A stretch of DNA of 7,741 bases from Bacteroidota bacterium. GTDB taxonomy: Bacteria > Bacteroidota > Bacteroidia > Chitinophagales > Chitinophagaceae. Below are positions 6,768 through 7,741 of this stretch, piece after piece. Positions within the stretch are counted from its first letter, which is position 1. Every line of letters begins with the position of its first letter. The stretch covers positions 1-7,741 of the forward strand of contig JAEYUA010000307.1 in assembly GCA_023433755.1 (NCBI GenBank), read 5' to 3'. Both the position numbers and the translations under genes were made by a program. The notes under the pieces were generated by a model, which searched no databases, had not been told where the DNA came from, and saw nothing but the letters and a program-made list of their open reading frames with translations.

Positions 6768-6902
6768 CACTAAGAAGATTCCCGATTTTCCTGTGAAATA
6801 TTGAATTATTGATACCATAAGTACTATCAATTCTCTAAACCACTACTTCCCGTCCTTCCCGCCTTACCGGCTAAAAAACCCGGGGCCAGAGCAGAGAGAG
6901 AG

Positions 6903-6941
6903 GCTATTGGCTATTGGCCTTTAGCTGTAATACCCAATAGC
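6903..6941. repeat. 7-bp repeat, family B, with 8-bp hairpin
   Basis: Heptamers TATTGGC (6905-6911), TATTGGC (6912-6918) and CTTTAGC (6919-6925) are in register. GCTATTGG occurs at 6903-6910 and 6910-6917, and either can pair perfectly with CCAATAGC at 6934-6941, allowing two alternative hairpins. Confidence 0.78.
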
Positions 6942-6959
6942 TCGTTCTTTTCTTCGCGT

Positions 6960-7010
6960 CCTTTGCGAAATCCTCAGCGGCCTTTGCGTTTTGTTGTTTT
7001 CACCGCTGAG
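6960..7010. repeat. CCTTTGCG repeat at 21-bp spacing with CTCAGCGG/CCGCTGAG stem-loop
   Basis: CCTTTGCG occurs at 6960-6967 and 6981-6988, exactly 21 bp apart. CTCAGCGG (6973-6980) and CCGCTGAG (7003-7010) form a perfect 8-bp stem with a 22-base loop. It resembles degenerate cctttgcg-type intergenic repeats that I associate with many Bacteroidota genomes (recollection, not checked). Confidence 0.65.
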
Positions 7011-7043
7011 AATCAGCTTTCACTAAACTTTGGATGGGGCATC

Positions 7044-7071
7044 CCGCCCTCCGCTCTCCGCACTCCGCACT
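7044..7071. repeat. 7-bp repeat array, family C (CCGCACT)
   Basis: Four perfectly registered heptamers: CCGCCCT, CCGCTCT, CCGCACT, CCGCACT. The next seven bases, CAATTCA, lose the motif. No inverted partner was found nearby. The sequence is unlike families A and B but has the same period. Confidence 0.82.
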
Positions 7072-7111
7072 CAATTCATTCTCTCCTTTCCCCAGTTCAT
7101 TACCGATACGC

Positions 7112-7142
7112 TTGATGGGCAACCTACCCCGGTCTAGTTTTG
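7112..7142 (+). promoter_or_regulatory. Bacteroidota-type promoter of the PepSY-like gene
   Basis: A TTG at 7112-7114 (-33 element core), a 20-base spacer, and TAGTTTTG at 7135-7142 match the TTTG-N19-21-TAnnTTTG layout known for Bacteroidota housekeeping promoters. The start codon at 7182 would leave a leader of about 30-35 bases that is very A-rich (from about 7152), which favours translation in this phylum. Confidence 0.72.
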
Positions 7143-7181
7143 CACCAGCAATTGAAACAAAAACATTTAAAAAATAAAAAA

Positions 7182-7622
7182 ATGAAATTCTTATTTACCA
7201 TCATGCTGGCCCTCGGTTTCCTGGTTTCAGGAAGCACGCCGGTAAAAGAAGACCAGGTTAATCCTGTAGTTCTTGAATCTTTTCATAACGCATTTAAAAA
7301 TGCCGAAGCGGTGAACTGGAGCGAAAGCCGTGAATTCTATAAAGCTGAATTCCTGCTCAACTGCCAGTATGTGTTTGCCTTCTATGCCAAGAACGGCTCA
7401 CTGCTCGCCACCACCCGTAACATGCTTTTCACTGATCTTCCTGTAATGCTGCAGACCAGCCTGAAGGAATTGCAGAAAGGCTACTGGATATCCGAGCTTT
7501 TTGAATTATCAAATGAAGAAGGTACCCGTTATTATATCACCCTGGAAAATGCAGACAACAAACTGGTGCTGCGTTCCAACAAAGCAGACTGGGATCTCTA
7601 CCAGAAAAAACTAAAACCATAA
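7182..7622 (+). CDS. Small secreted PepSY-like (DUF2874-type) protein
   Basis: The protein has 146 residues. A signal peptide occupies about 1-18 (MKFLFTIMLALGFLVSGS), indicating export to the periplasm or beyond. The mature part starts with an F-x3-F-x2-A-x2-V-x-W pattern (Phe34, Phe38, Ala41, Val44, Trp46). It continues with alternating strands ending in YYITLENADNKLVLRSNKADW, the layout of the PepSY-like / beta-lactamase-inhibitor-like small proteins common in Bacteroidota. No cysteine pair or catalytic motif is seen; one Cys lies in LLNCQYVF. Function is unknown. The ATG at 7182 is chosen because it directly precedes the signal peptide and follows an A-rich leader; the in-frame TTG at 7140 sits inside the -7 box and cannot be the start if that promoter is used. 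It has its own promoter and terminator, so it is likely monocistronic. Family assignment is moderately sure. Confidence 0.82.
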   Translation: MKFLFTIMLALGFLVSGSTPVKEDQVNPVVLESFHNAFKNAEAVNWSESREFYKAEFLLNCQYVFAFYAKNGSLLATTRNMLFTDLPVMLQTSLKELQKGYWISELFELSNEEGTRYYITLENADNKLVLRSNKADWDLYQKKLKP

Positions 7623-7690
7623 AAATATTGGAGCAAGGCCCGTAAGCCCGATTCAAATGTTCAAATTTTCTCTTAAGCAGTAATAGTCGC

Positions 7691-7714
7691 AGCCCTGGTT
7701 TTCTAACCGGGGCT
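7691..7714 (+). terminator. Intrinsic terminator after the PepSY-like gene
   Basis: AGCCCTGGTT (7691-7700), loop TTCT, and AACCGGGGCT (7705-7714) form a 10-bp stem with one G:T wobble. The tract after it (TCTTGTTGG) is only moderately T-rich, so it is a weaker terminator than that of msrA. It lies 68 bases after the stop codon. Confidence 0.75.
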
Positions 7715-7741
7715 TCTTGTTGGTCAAAAATTTGCATTGTA

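Larger units (their letters stand above)
6651..7181. other. Gene-free stretch of about 530 bases, mosaic of degenerate short repeats
   Basis: No reading frame with coding character or family resemblance was seen. The stretch is patched from the family A end (to 6659), an 8-bp inverted pair TTAGCGAA (6675-6682) / TTCGCTAA (6732-6739), an 11-bp direct repeat, a family B patch, a CCTTTGCG motif pair with a stem-loop, a family C heptamer array, then the promoter and A-rich leader of the downstream gene. T-runs at 6687-6694 and 6702-6707 are not preceded by a convincing GC-rich stem, so no clear terminator for the mutS2-like gene was identified. Confidence 0.75.

Noticed and set aside
7140..7181. 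TTG at 7140 as start of the PepSY-like gene
   Set aside because: It lies within the -7 box and would put a Lys/Gln-rich stretch before the signal peptide; ATG 7182 is far better.

Overview
The window looks like ordinary chromosome from a member of the Bacteroidota, probably Chitinophagaceae or a close relative. Two genes start right behind a Bacteroidota-type -7 box (TAnnTTTG). Shine-Dalgarno sequences are not evident at the starts. The N-terminus of the MutS2-like protein and the proteome mix (DUF486 membrane protein, secreted peroxiredoxin, Ycf48-like beta-propeller, lipoprotein MsrA, PepSY-like secreted protein) fit that phylum. The family-level placement is inference.

Layout: 1-1272 is the 3' part of smc (plus strand), then a small DUF486/DMT membrane protein (1420-1752) and a secreted peroxiredoxin-like protein (1860-2456), both plus strand. 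This block converges on a minus-strand pair: a secreted Asp-box/Ycf48-like propeller (2606-3652) and, upstream of it, a lipoprotein-type methionine sulfoxide reductase MsrA (3756-4406) with its own strong intrinsic terminator. Divergent from msrA is a MutS2-like ATPase (4536-6650) that ends after its KOW-like segment and has no C-terminal Smr domain. A gene-free stretch of about 530 bases follows, then a promoter and a small secreted PepSY-like protein (7182-7622) with a terminator.

The genes do not form one pathway. smc and mutS2 are chromosome or nucleic-acid maintenance genes. The peroxiredoxin-like protein and MsrA both suggest thiol/redox protection in the cell envelope, but they lie in separate transcription units.

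The most unusual content is between the genes. Nearly every gene-free stretch in the first half and the long one before 7182 carries degenerate short tandem repeats with a strict 7-bp period, in at least three sequence families: CGTGAGT/CGTGAAT, GCCAATG/GCCAACA and CCGCACT. They often occur as inverted arms that can fold into long imperfect hairpins, and they begin at or inside stop codons of four genes. Different sequence families share the same 7-bp period and the same location, which is the observation most worth following up. No mobile element, CRISPR array, RNA gene or dedicated accessory system was seen.
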